Assembly: GCA_039029315.1 (NCBI GenBank)
Contig: JBCCGK010000009.1
Span: 62,001 to 126,000 of the forward strand
Reading direction: 5' to 3'
From: JBCCCJ01 sp039029315
GTDB taxonomy: Bacteria; Bacteroidota; Bacteroidia; J057
Length of the DNA stretch: 64,000 nucleotides
Part shown: positions 28,304 through 37,265 of the stretch, piece after piece
Layout: each line of letters opens with the position of its first letter
Numbering within the stretch: the stretch's first letter is position 1
Notes under the pieces: generated by a model
What the model was told of the DNA's origin: nothing
What the model saw: the letters and a program-made list of their open reading frames with translations, nothing else
Databases searched by the model: none
Position numbers and translations under genes: made by a program

Positions 28304-29080
28304 TCAGTCGGCATCTTCTATTTCTTTCAGAATCTCAGTTGCTTTCTTCGAATACGCATGTGACTCATCATCAGCCAATTGCTGAGCTTGTAGTTTGGCG
28401 AGATCGACTTGATCATTTTCCAACAAAGCCAATATCAAATACCACTCAGAAGCAGGCGAATAGCGGATGTCCTCTCGCTCCAACACCAGTTGATAATTCT
28501 CAATCGCCGCAGCCGCATCTCCCTCAATCAATGCACTGTTGGCAAGATAAAAACGCATCTCTATGTATCGGGGATGATCCGCAGGAATACTGGCAAACAA
28601 TTCCTTGGCCTTGGCATATTCTGTCTCCTGATAGGCAGCAAGTGCTTGATTGACCAGAACATCCGGGCCTTCAATCCCACGAACAGGAGGGGCTGCGTAA
28701 GAATCTGCAAAGCGATCCACCAAAGATTGATTCCCGTCAGTAAGCATCCACCTCAAGCCGAATCCCAGCAGAAGCACAAGAACCGCGGCAATGGTTAAGA
28801 TCGATGGCCTACTCCAAAAAGAACGAATCTTCCCCTGCCCTGCTGTCGGAATGGGGTCGGAGGACACGCCTAAAGGATTGAGGGCTTGCATCTGTTCCTT
28901 GAGATGCCTGCCCACGCCTGCTTCCAGCACCTGATGCGCAAGTTCATGTTGTTTCACCAACTCATCAAATTCAGTATCCGTCCGTCTTTTCTCCAGAAAT
29001 GACTGCAAGGCCGCCCCCGCCAGCTCGTTGTTCAGCCAGCTGTCAATAAGGTCTGATTGTGATTCAGGGAAATGATTCAT
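28304..29080 (-). CDS. Membrane-anchored TPR protein, anti-sigma-like
   Basis: A 258-aa protein with a cytoplasmic N-terminus of about 90 residues (FPESQSDLIDSWLNNELAGA resembles the short helical zinc-less anti-sigma region common in this phylum). A single membrane helix follows (ILTIAAVLVLLLGFGLRWML), then a C-terminal domain of TPR-like helices (YQETEYAKAKELFASIP, ALIEGDAAAAIENYQLVLE). Its start follows the ECF sigma factor stop by 21 bp. The arrangement suggests a sensor/anti-sigma with a periplasmic TPR domain; the anti-sigma role is inference. No catalytic residue is apparent. Confidence 0.7.
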   Translation of the reverse strand: MNHFPESQSDLIDSWLNNELAGAALQSFLEKRRTDTEFDELVKQHELAHQVLEAGVGRHLKEQMQALNPLGVSSDPIPTAGQGKIRSFWSRPSILTIAAVLVLLLGFGLRWMLTDGNQSLVDRFADSYAAPPVRGIEGPDVLVNQALAAYQETEYAKAKELFASIPADHPRYIEMRFYLANSALIEGDAAAAIENYQLVLEREDIRYSPASEWYLILALLENDQVDLAKLQAQQLADDESHAYSKKATEILKEIEDAD

Positions 29081-29101
29081 TTGTCTTCACTTCGAGTATG
29101 A

Positions 29102-29695
29102 TTAGCGGATCATATGTTTCCATTGAGGTTCTTTCGACAGGATCTTCAAGAGCTTTTGGAAACATTGATGCTTTTTTTTGCGAGCCACCCCATCACTCTT
29201 ATATCCCAGTTCCGCCGCAATCTCCTTCATCGAATAGCCCAGTTTCCAGAGCACCAGCACTTGCCTGCACTTGCCTCCCAACTTAGCCAATAACTTCTCC
29301 ATATTCGCTGTGCGTTCCTCAATCATGGCCATGCTCTCGGGGGTATCAAACAAGATTGTCTCATTCGAGGCTGTCCCTGTGTACTGCTTGTCCCGCATGA
29401 GCTGTTGGAACCGCCGAGACCAAAGATTCCTACACATGCCATACAAATATCCCTGCACAGAGCCCTCCCCTCTGAACTTATTCGCCCGCACATTCAGAAT
29501 CAATTGCTTGATTCCATCCTGAAAGACATCCTCTCCGTCCTCTGGAGAGCCATTTTTCTTTGCAACATAGGCCAGAATTTCTCTCCTGCAATCACTTTCA
29601 AGGTATAGCCATTTCATCGCCTGATTCAAGGAGTTACCGCCTTGTTGAAAAGCAGTCAGTAATTCTTCGTCGGTATATGTTGGCTTCCGATTCAT
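29102..29695 (-). CDS. ECF-type RNA polymerase sigma factor
   Basis: From ATG 29695 the product is 197 aa. Region 2 includes DGEDVFQDGIKQLILNVRANKF and YLYGMCRNLWSRRFQQ. Region 4 includes LGGKCRQVLVLWKLGYSMKEIAAELGYKSDGVARKKKHQ, a helix-turn-helix. An upstream in-frame ATG at 29716 would add 7 residues. It forms a two-gene unit with the TPR/anti-sigma-like gene 21 bp downstream, and is divergent from the S74 fibre gene. The C-terminus lacks the Cys pairs of the SigZ-like factor, so it belongs to a different group. Its regulon is not known. Confidence 0.85.
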   Translation of the reverse strand: MNRKPTYTDEELLTAFQQGGNSLNQAMKWLYLESDCRREILAYVAKKNGSPEDGEDVFQDGIKQLILNVRANKFRGEGSVQGYLYGMCRNLWSRRFQQLMRDKQYTGTASNETILFDTPESMAMIEERTANMEKLLAKLGGKCRQVLVLWKLGYSMKEIAAELGYKSDGVARKKKHQCFQKLLKILSKEPQWKHMIR

Positions 29696-29823
29696 AAACA
29701 AGTACAACAAACACAAAAAATGTTACCGAAAATATTTTTTTTCTCAAAAGCGGTAACACTTTTTCCTCCCGAATGCACTGCTAGGTACAAGCAGTTTTTC
29801 TCTGATCCTATAACCTATCTTTT

Positions 29824-31830
29824 ATGATTCACGGCAGCAAATATCTGTTATTGTTTGGAATCTATTGGCTTATGAGTCAACCACTCTTATCCCAAGCGCC
29901 TCAAGGTATTAACTTTCAGGCAATTGCAAGAGATGCCAGTGGGATTCCCATTTCTGGATCCGGAATCACCGTCGCCTTTGAAATCACAGATGCAGGCACC
30001 GCTCTTGTCTATGAAGAAACGCATTCAGCTACCACAGATGCGTTTGGTTTGTTCAAAGTCATTGTAGGACAAGGCACACCCGTCAGTGGAATATTCTCCA
30101 ACATAGATTGGGGAAGTGGGCAACATTCCGCCCAGGTGTTTATCAATGGCAATCCTATGGGGATTTGCACCTTTGAGAGCGTCCCGTATGCCTTGTATGC
30201 AGAGAATGGATCTGTTTGGGCGGAAAATGCCAGCGGCACCTATTATAATTCTGGTCGAGTCGGTATAGGAACTTCTACTCCCAAAACCACTTTCCACCTG
30301 AATGACAATGGTGTTTTTTTTGGAGACACGACCTCCTTATTGGTCGGGGGAGACCTTACAGGATCAGGAAGCAAAATCATTTGGTACGGCAATAAAGGAG
30401 CCTTCAGAGCAGGAATATTGTCTAATCCATTTGGTGGTTACAACTACAACAAGTTTTGGGATTATGACAGCATAGGCTATTACTCCTTTGCCGCAGGCTA
30501 CAATTCCCGGGCAAAAGGATTTGGGTCCTTTGCTTTTGGTTCATTTGGCTGGTCAGATGGATCAAACTCGGTGGCCTTCTTTGGCAATGCCAAAGGAAAC
30601 AACAGCTTTACCTTTGGTGGGAGTTCCAAAGGAAGGGGGAGTATCACCTTCGAGGGGGTGGCAGATGAAGAAGGGGGCATCGCTATGTATGGCTATACGG
30701 GAGGCCGATATGGCGTATCGATTGGCGGAGGAACTACCGGTTTGGGAGCATCTTCTTCCAGAGAGGATTATGCGATTGCGATTGGATGGAACTCAGATGC
30801 CAGGGGACAGGCTTCTATTGCCTTGGGTCCCAGTGATGCCTATGGATACAATGCTTTTTCGACGGGATGGGTAACCGAAGCCAGGGGCAATTATTCTTCT
30901 ACCTTCGGCTATCAAACCAATTCCTATCCCTATGCTTCTATGGCATTGGGGAGATTCAATGTCATTACGGGAGACAGTGCTGCCTGGAACAACACAGATC
31001 CCATATTCATGATTGGAGATGGGAGCAGTAATAGCAACCGCTCGAATTCCTTCATGATCCAGAAGAATGGACAAACAGCAATTGGTTACAATGCTCCTAC
31101 AGGTATGTTGCAGGTATCTTCTGCATTGGGCTCCCTGAATAATGGGGGACTGGATGTGACACATGCAACACTCCTACTTGGCACAACTACCTCCGGAATC
31201 GCTTTCGATGCCAACCAAATGGAATCCATAGGCTCAAGGCTCTACCTGAATTACAACTCCAATCAGGAAATTTCCCTCGGTTTTGGAGGGGGAAATGTTG
31301 GGATAGGCGTAGATAATCCCAATGCAAAACTCCATATAAAACAAATCACGAATCTTGCTGGTGGGGGAATCCGATTGGTAAGCTCGGCATCTGCCAACTA
31401 CTGGGACCTCTTCTACGATGGGGCTGCTGATCTCCGCTTTGCTCGAAACGGTATTTCCAAGGCCTCGATTGATCAGGTCAATGGTGCCTATAACCAATTG
31501 TCGGACGCTCGCTTCAAAACCAACATTATGGCCCTCACGCCAGTATTGGATCGAGTGATGCAGCTTCAGGCGAAGAGCTACCACTATACTGACAACACTG
31601 AAGACGATGATCCTTCCCTGGGATTCCTTGCTCAGGAAGTAGAAGAGATCTTTCCAGAGATCGTCAACAACAAAGAAGGCATCCGCTCTCTTTCATATGG
31701 AGAGTTTTCTGTTCTCGCCATCAAAGCCATTCAGGAGCAGCAAGCGCAACTGGATCGACAACAACAAGAGATCGATTGGCTAAAGGAGGAATTGACTCAG
31801 CTAAAAAAACACAAACGCTTCAAAAAGTAA
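29824..31830 (+). CDS. Tail-fibre-like exported protein with S74 chaperone domain
   Basis: A 668-aa protein with a signal peptide (YLLLFGIYWLMSQPLLSQ). Residues about 25-110 form an N-terminal beta domain (PQGINFQAIARDASG, often found in Bacteroidota fibre proteins). The middle consists of repeats rich in A-x-G and S-x-A-F-G motifs (YSFAAGYNSRAKG, SFAFGSF, STFGYQTNSYP) of the trimeric head/beta-roll type. The C-terminal 110 residues are an S74 chaperone domain (SDARFKTNIM, SLGFLAQEVEEIFP) ending in a coiled coil. It lacks a T9SS tail. Its TAA overlaps the ATG of the next gene (TAATG at 31828-31832), indicating coupled translation. Confidence 0.85.
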   Translation: MIHGSKYLLLFGIYWLMSQPLLSQAPQGINFQAIARDASGIPISGSGITVAFEITDAGTALVYEETHSATTDAFGLFKVIVGQGTPVSGIFSNIDWGSGQHSAQVFINGNPMGICTFESVPYALYAENGSVWAENASGTYYNSGRVGIGTSTPKTTFHLNDNGVFFGDTTSLLVGGDLTGSGSKIIWYGNKGAFRAGILSNPFGGYNYNKFWDYDSIGYYSFAAGYNSRAKGFGSFAFGSFGWSDGSNSVAFFGNAKGNNSFTFGGSSKGRGSITFEGVADEEGGIAMYGYTGGRYGVSIGGGTTGLGASSSREDYAIAIGWNSDARGQASIALGPSDAYGYNAFSTGWVTEARGNYSSTFGYQTNSYPYASMALGRFNVITGDSAAWNNTDPIFMIGDGSSNSNRSNSFMIQKNGQTAIGYNAPTGMLQVSSALGSLNNGGLDVTHATLLLGTTTSGIAFDANQMESIGSRLYLNYNSNQEISLGFGGGNVGIGVDNPNAKLHIKQITNLAGGGIRLVSSASANYWDLFYDGAADLRFARNGISKASIDQVNGAYNQLSDARFKTNIMALTPVLDRVMQLQAKSYHYTDNTEDDDPSLGFLAQEVEEIFPEIVNNKEGIRSLSYGEFSVLAIKAIQEQQAQLDRQQQEIDWLKEELTQLKKHKRFKK

Positions 31831-32630
31831 TGCACATGCACACACAATGCCTTTATCTAAAGTGCTTCGTGACAGGGGTCTTGCTTTGGACTACCCTAAC
31901 AAGTTCAGGGCAGTCTCTGGAGCGGAAGGTATTCAGCTCGGCGGGAGACCATCAGTTGATCGGCCTGACATCCTATTCCTACACATTTGGAGAGCCATTT
32001 GTCGGGACGGATTTGACCAATCTCCCCAGCCTGACGATGGGCTTTCACCAACCTATGTTCATGACAGTACTTGCCGTTGAGCATTTTGAACTGTATGCCC
32101 GTTGGCAAGAAGCCAGTGCAGCCTTACAATGGACGAGCAATCGCTTTGTGGCCGGCAGCATCTTTATGATTGAGCGCTCCACAGATGGCATCACTTTTAG
32201 CTGGATCGGAGAGCTTGCCTCAGCCAGCTTGAACAGGAATGCGTATTCCTTCACAGATTCCGCCGCCTCCCAACTGAATACCTCCTTGCTCTATCGAGTG
32301 ACTTGGATAGATCAATTTGGCCATTCCCTTGGAGAGGAAATGGTGGAATTGAGGCCCTATGAAGACATGAGGGAGCCATTGAGTTGGCAACTGTTTCCCA
32401 ATCCTGCCCGAGAGGAGACGAATCTCCGACTGAGGCTTCCAACAGCTCTAGCTGTTGAACTCATTGTGTACAACTCTCTTGGGCAGGCAATAAAAAGAGT
32501 ATCTATTTCAGGCATCGCTGGCATTCAGACGCATCCTCTTTCGCTATCTGACTTGTCAGCAGGCACCTATATGATACACCTGACAACTCCTTATCACACG
32601 GCAAACACACGACTTATTCGTACCCATTGA
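31830..32630 (+). CDS. Small T9SS type A sorting domain protein
   Basis: The product is about 266 aa from ATG 31830 (or 31836) with a signal peptide (LKCFVTGVLLWTTLTSSGQ). The first 80 residues after it (KVFSSAGDHQL, SYTFGEPFVG) look like a family found upstream of T9SS tails; next comes an Ig/fibronectin-like region (FELYARWQEASAALQWTSNRF). A type A sorting domain closes it (LFPNPAREETNLRL, ending ANTRLIRTH). ATG 31830 shares its A with the preceding TAA stop, so the gene is coupled to the fibre gene. In the related gene at the left edge, the S74 and T9SS domains are fused in one chain. I infer it helps secrete or anchor the fibre. Confidence 0.8.
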   Translation: MHMHTQCLYLKCFVTGVLLWTTLTSSGQSLERKVFSSAGDHQLIGLTSYSYTFGEPFVGTDLTNLPSLTMGFHQPMFMTVLAVEHFELYARWQEASAALQWTSNRFVAGSIFMIERSTDGITFSWIGELASASLNRNAYSFTDSAASQLNTSLLYRVTWIDQFGHSLGEEMVELRPYEDMREPLSWQLFPNPAREETNLRLRLPTALAVELIVYNSLGQAIKRVSISGIAGIQTHPLSLSDLSAGTYMIHLTTPYHTANTRLIRTH

Positions 32631-32673
32631 CCCTTTTCTATCATTCACGTTTATTTTTTAGCAACAGATTTTT

Positions 32674-33099
32674 ATGAAATTTTTGACAACATTCTTTTTC
32701 ATTTGCCTCCTGACTGCTTTTTTCCAGACAGATCTCCAGGCACAACTTATTGCTGATGTAGATGCCATCCAGAGTGCCCCTCTGCATGCGGGCGTGTCCA
32801 GGACCTACCAGCATGATTTCAAAACTGTCATCAAATCCGCCAGAGAAACCATCGTAGAATCCGGCCTTGTGTTGGAGTCAGCCTCCAAAGTAGATGACAA
32901 TGTCTACATGCTCGTTGCCAAAGCCAAAACTTCTGCATTCAGTTGGGGAGAATTGGTGCGGGTAGTGGTCGAAAAGGAGAAAGCCAATGAAAGCACCATT
33001 CGCGTCTATACCAAACGCAGAGTAAAGATTAATGTGACTGCCAAAGCAGACTATTCCAATACTATTATTTCCAATATGGACCTCAAACTGGATTTGTAG
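32674..33099 (+). CDS. Small exported protein of unknown function
   Basis: A 141-aa protein with a signal peptide (KFLTTFFFICLLTAFFQTDLQ). The mature part has an alpha/beta pattern (YQHDFKTVIKSARETIVESG, VYMLVAKAKTSAFSWGEL, STIRVYTKRRVKINVTAK) similar in layout to DUF3568-like small periplasmic proteins. I see no catalytic residues or lipobox. It lies 43 bp after the T9SS gene and 31 bp before the CHAT gene on the same strand, so it is probably in their transcript. The function is unknown. Confidence 0.6.
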   Translation: MKFLTTFFFICLLTAFFQTDLQAQLIADVDAIQSAPLHAGVSRTYQHDFKTVIKSARETIVESGLVLESASKVDDNVYMLVAKAKTSAFSWGELVRVVVEKEKANESTIRVYTKRRVKINVTAKADYSNTIISNMDLKLDL

Positions 33100-33130
33100 A
33101 TCGGAACTGATTTCCTATCTTCATCTCTAG

Positions 33131-36100
33131 ATGAATTGCGTACAACAGCTCTTGCATACCTCCATTTTGCTTGTTCTCTTGCTTACAGGGAACAAGCTTC
33201 TTGCTCTTGCAGATACAGCTCAAGCCAGAATCTGGGTGTTCAAAGCTGATACCCTTGCCTATTATTCGCAATTGGACAGTGCAAATGATTACCTTCTCCG
33301 TGCTGGGGAGGTTTATCAATCTGAGCGACTGTGGGAACAGTACATTTTTACCCTGACTTCAAGGAGCACCAATCTGACAGAAGCGGCAAACTACGATGAG
33401 GCACAGGAGGTGCTCGATCAAGCCAGAGAGATTTGTCGGACATACTTCCCTGACATTTCCAAGAGCAATGCCCTCGTCTATATTCATCAAGGATTTTTAT
33501 TCACAAGCAAGGGCTTGTTTACAGAAGCATTAGAGGCATACAACAAGTGTCTGGATATTCGATTGAAAACCTATGGGCAGGGGCATCCCCAATTGGCCAG
33601 TGTGTATCTGAATATGGGTGTTGCCTGGAGCAATTATGGGGATGATCATCAGGCCCTCGAATGGCAAAAAAAGGCGATCCATGTCATGGAAAGAAACCAG
33701 GATTATCCAGGCATGAATCTTTCAAGTGTATACAACAATTATGCAGTCTCTGTGGGAAATCTCGGGGATTGGGATCAGGCTCTTAGCTATCTTCTCAAAG
33801 CTTATGAACTCGATTTGAATGAGTTAGGAGCCAATCATCCCTATGTAGGCGTGGCCTGTAATAATATCGGATTTATCTATGCCAAAAAAGGCGATTATAT
33901 CCGGGCCATTTCCTTTTATCAACAAGCGCTTGCGATCAATCAGGAAAATTTTGGCGAATTACATCCCAACATTGCCAGAAATCACGCCAATATCGCAGCC
34001 AGTTATATGGAAGCTGGTGATCCAGACGCAGCATTGAAGGAATACCAGGTGGCACTTGATATTCGAAGGCAGGTAGAACCAGACTTCTTTGAACACTTTG
34101 CCAACATTTATGGCAATACTGGAATGATCAAGCTGAGGCAAGGTCGATTAGAAGAAGCTGAAGCAGACATCAGGGAAGAGATCCGCATGTTGAACCGCAC
34201 CCATACCGGCTTTCATCCCAGCAAAGGAAAATCCCTGACTCATCTTGGACTGATCTATGCAGATCGCAAACAATATCAAAAGAGTTTGGCATACTTCAGA
34301 GAAGGTCTGGAAGTACTCGAGCGATATTATTCAGCCCCACATGATCAATTGGTGTTGACAAAGCGATATATTGCCGAGGTATTTGTAGAAATGCAGGCAT
34401 TTTCTCAAGCGAATACCTCCTTCCAACAAGCTGTTCAGGCAGCTATGAAGTCGCCAGCTGATATTGATTCTCTTCCTTTGTTTGATGACCTTCAGCCCTC
34501 TCTGGAACTGGTGAGAGTCTTGTCAAAATGGGCACTTCTGCTCCAGACTCAAAGTGTGGATCATCCGGATTCTCGGAAGTTGCTTGAGCAAGCGCTCCAA
34601 TCAGTCTTGCTCGGAAACCAGATCGCTGATACCCTGCGGTCCACGTATCGATATAGGGATTCTCAAGCTTCATTATCTGCCAGTATCAAGGAATTATTTG
34701 AAACCGGAATTCAAGCCTGCATACGACTTTTTGATCAGACACAAGACAGCAGTTATCTGGAATCGGCTCTCCAAATCTCCGAAAAAAGCAAATATCTCTT
34801 ACTGCTGGATGCCAGAAATGCTTCGAGGGCCAGACAGTTTGCCGGGATCCCTGATAGCCTTCTTCAAAAAGAAAAGGAGTTGGAAGTCTCTATTACTTAT
34901 TACGAAAAGAAACTCTATGCTTCCCAGCAACAGGAAACCCAAACTCAGCTACCCATTGACATTGAACAGACGCTATTCTTTTTGAAAGAAGAACGCAATC
35001 ACCTGCTCAAGAAACTAGAAGAGGACTATCCAACTTATTATCGACTCAAATATCCTTCTGACAACCTCTCTCTGGCCCAACTTCAGACAACTATCCTTCA
35101 GCCTGAACAATGTTTGTTGGAGTATTTCAGTGGAAAAGACAGTTTATATCTGTTTTTGGTGACCCAATCTAATATATCTATTCATGTATCGGCCATTCAG
35201 CAAGACACATTGCATCTCCTGATCGATAGTCTCAGAAACAGCATCTATGGCTATCATATCGTCCCCTACCCAGATGAGCAGATCTACAAGCGATCCAGCA
35301 GAGAGTTTGTTCGATATGCCTACCGACTCTATCAGGTCCTGATCAGACCTGTTAAGCCTCTGCTGACAGAACGCGTGATCCTGGTACCAGATGGGATTTT
35401 GGGATATGTGCCATTTGCAGCATTACTGGAAGAACCGCCTGGCAAGGCGGAAGCATTTAGACATCATGCCTATCTCACACGCAACCACAGTCTTAGTTAT
35501 GCCTTTTCGGCAAATATTCTCCTTTCTTTTATTCAGGCAGGAGATGCGCATGTAGATGGGAAGAAGGAATTATTGGCATTGGCACCAGGATTTTCCACTC
35601 AGGACGAAACCCCTACACTTAGCTCTATTGAAACCTATCGAAATGACTTCCTGGGTCCTCTCACCTATAATAAGCAAGAGATTCAACAGATACATGAAAT
35701 CATTCCTGGCAGAACTCTGCTTGATCAAGAGGCAAATCTGGACAACTTCCTTCGTTTAGCTCCCAACTATTCACTGCTTCACATTGCTACACATGGCAAA
35801 GCTAATGAGCAGGTCGCTGATTACTCATTTATCGCCTTTGCGCCGGAAGGAGCTTCAAATCAACCCGGACTGTTGTATATCAGAGATCTGTACAATCTTC
35901 AGCTCCGGGCAGATCTGGTGGTGCTTAGTGCCTGCGAAACCGGGACCGGTGAGCTCCAACGTGGAGAAGGCATTGTCTCTCTCGCTCAGGGCTTTGCATA
36001 TGCCGGAGTAGCCAGCATGCTCACCACCCTCTGGAGCATCAATGATCAGCAGACTGCACTGTGGATGAATGGTTTTTATCAATTTTTGCTGAATGCCATT

Positions 36101-36340
36101 CCAAAAGACAAGGCCGTTCAATTGACACATGTGCAATATCTCAATTCTCAAGATGATTTTCATTCGCACCCCTTCTTTTGGGCACCGTATATAGCAGTTG
36201 GAGATATGCGTCCGATAGAACTCTCTCAGCCTCATTCATGGGCAAACGTGGGATGGGTCATCCTGTTGGTGATTCTGCTCGGATTGGGAGGAGGATTGCT
36301 ATGGAGAAATATGACAAAAAAAACCGGATCGCTGCTGTAA
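33131..36340 (+). CDS. Exported TPR-CHAT protease-like protein with C-terminal membrane helix
   Basis: A 1069-aa protein. A signal peptide is at residues 4-25 (QQLLHTSILLVLLLTGNKLL). From about 30 to 560 there are many tetratricopeptide repeats (AFSQANTSF, YDEAQEVLDQA, DYIRAISFYQQALAINQE). A linker helix region follows (about 560-740). The CHAT caspase-like domain occupies about 740-1030, with the catalytic His in HIATHG (His888) and the catalytic Cys in LSACETGTG (Cys935), both present. The C-terminus ends in a hydrophobic helix (WVILLVILLGLGGGLLW) and a basic tail. So the active domain is likely periplasmic and membrane-anchored. CHAT proteins are often proteases that act on partner proteins; the target here is unknown. 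It is downstream of the small exported protein. Confidence 0.85.
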   Translation: MNCVQQLLHTSILLVLLLTGNKLLALADTAQARIWVFKADTLAYYSQLDSANDYLLRAGEVYQSERLWEQYIFTLTSRSTNLTEAANYDEAQEVLDQAREICRTYFPDISKSNALVYIHQGFLFTSKGLFTEALEAYNKCLDIRLKTYGQGHPQLASVYLNMGVAWSNYGDDHQALEWQKKAIHVMERNQDYPGMNLSSVYNNYAVSVGNLGDWDQALSYLLKAYELDLNELGANHPYVGVACNNIGFIYAKKGDYIRAISFYQQALAINQENFGELHPNIARNHANIAASYMEAGDPDAALKEYQVALDIRRQVEPDFFEHFANIYGNTGMIKLRQGRLEEAEADIREEIRMLNRTHTGFHPSKGKSLTHLGLIYADRKQYQKSLAYFREGLEVLERYYSAPHDQLVLTKRYIAEVFVEMQAFSQANTSFQQAVQAAMKSPADIDSLPLFDDLQPSLELVRVLSKWALLLQTQSVDHPDSRKLLEQALQSVLLGNQIADTLRSTYRYRDSQASLSASIKELFETGIQACIRLFDQTQDSSYLESALQISEKSKYLLLLDARNASRARQFAGIPDSLLQKEKELEVSITYYEKKLYASQQQETQTQLPIDIEQTLFFLKEERNHLLKKLEEDYPTYYRLKYPSDNLSLAQLQTTILQPEQCLLEYFSGKDSLYLFLVTQSNISIHVSAIQQDTLHLLIDSLRNSIYGYHIVPYPDEQIYKRSSREFVRYAYRLYQVLIRPVKPLLTERVILVPDGILGYVPFAALLEEPPGKAEAFRHHAYLTRNHSLSYAFSANILLSFIQAGDAHVDGKKELLALAPGFSTQDETPTLSSIETYRNDFLGPLTYNKQEIQQIHEIIPGRTLLDQEANLDNFLRLAPNYSLLHIATHGKANEQVADYSFIAFAPEGASNQPGLLYIRDLYNLQLRADLVVLSACETGTGELQRGEGIVSLAQGFAYAGVASMLTTLWSINDQQTALWMNGFYQFLLNAIPKDKAVQLTHVQYLNSQDDFHSHPFFWAPYIAVGDMRPIELSQPHSWANVGWVILLVILLGLGGGLLWRNMTKKTGSLL

Positions 36341-36474
36341 GGCTATAGATGGACATTCACATGGATCATCAGGCGAGTGAACGTCCACTCATTCGAGGAG
36401 AATAAGGGCTGATCGGAAGAGACCTCAGGAGCGGCAATATTTCCTTACGCTTGACACCTACCCGATGCGCTTCC

Positions 36475-36570
36475 TTATCCTTTTTTCTTCATTTTTTTCC
36501 CGTATAAGGGGCAACTTTTACAAGCCTTGCCTTTCTTTTTATACTTCTTACAACATTTTTTCTTACTCAT
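36475..36570 (-). CDS. 31-aa Cys/Lys-rich microprotein
   Basis: Read from ATG 36570 to TAA 36477-36475. About half of the 31 residues are Lys (15). Cys6-Cys7 and Cys17/Cys20 form a CC...C-x-x-C pattern, and CKSCPLY is the only apolar stretch. It is conserved in style with tiny Cys/Lys-rich proteins of other bacteria that I know only as hypotheticals. The four Cys suggest a single metal site. A 21-bp palindrome sits 38-58 bp upstream of the start codon (36608-36628). There is no adjacent partner gene on the same strand. The coding call rests on composition and the operator, because the ORF is very short. Confidence 0.65.
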   Translation of the reverse strand: MSKKKCCKKYKKKGKACKSCPLYGKKMKKKG

Positions 36571-36607
36571 AATGGCAGTAGCAGGGGTTCTGATTCTGCC
36601 AGCAAGT

Positions 36608-36628
36608 TATTTAGATTTAGTCTAAATA
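36608..36628 (-). promoter_or_regulatory. Palindromic operator upstream of the Cys/Lys microprotein
   Basis: Two perfect 8-bp arms, TATTTAGA (36608-36615) and TCTAAATA (36621-36628), flank a 5-bp spacer. It lies 38-58 bp upstream of ATG 36570, where a promoter is expected. The TTTAG...CTAAA design is similar to binding sites of DtxR/MntR-family metal regulators, so repression by Fe or Mn is a reasonable guess; no regulator gene is nearby. Confidence 0.5.
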
Positions 36629-37265
36629 CAATATAGATCGCCAATAAATTCACATAAATTTATCATTCACGCCACATTGCTTTCAGGCAATGAGTCAATA
36701 CACATATTATTGGGATGTATTCACTTCACAAGATCTCTTGACCATCCACGCTTAGCACCATAGTTGAGTTGGTGGCCAAAATTCGACCATGCACCGGACC
36801 AACCGATTGACAGTTTTTGGCGACGGCGACTTTTTGCCGCCTAAAAGTCCCAGAGAATTCTACAAACGAAGGATGAAAAAAAGTGTCCAATAGTGAATAT
36901 AAGATTTGACGATCAGATGCTTCGAGACTCCTGATGACAGCAAAACAATTATGGATGTCTTTAAGTAAGTAGATGGACAATATTAGGGTTGATTTTGGGT
37001 ATTAAGGAAATAGGGGATATACTGGCTTGATGGGGAAGATTTGTCCATTATTTCCCTTATGCCCACTATATCCCTCACAAATAATTGTGTCCAAAAACTT
37101 AGGGAGACACATTTATATTTGACAATCATCTTCCACCCTCTCGCTCTCCCGCCAGCGGGAGACATCAGCCCACAAGGCCAGGAATTAACGATTTCCCCCT
37201 TTGGAGCGGTGCCGTGCGACGTAAAGATATAGCCGTTGTAAGCGACATGAGTTGTGTCCCATTAC
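36629..37265. other. Intergenic region with no recognised gene
   Basis: Apart from the repeat at 37106-37200, I see no gene in this stretch. It includes a minus-strand ORF of 84 codons (36726-36980) that has no signal peptide, known motif or convincing codon use, so I do not call it. Confidence 0.5.
37106..37200 (+). repeat. Dispersed intergenic repeat, copy A
   Basis: About 95 bp that reappear in inverted orientation at 41644-41741 with few differences. The core is a perfect hairpin, TCTCCCGC / GCGGGAGA with a 2-base loop (37145-37162). It lies downstream of the cyclase gene stop. Such a REP-like unit may act as a structured 3' element or a target of a mobile element. Confidence 0.7.

Noticed and set aside
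36726..36980. 84-codon minus-strand ORF in the 36.6-37.3 kb gap
   Set aside because: No recognisable motif, signal or codon pattern, and it is not linked to an operator or promoter.
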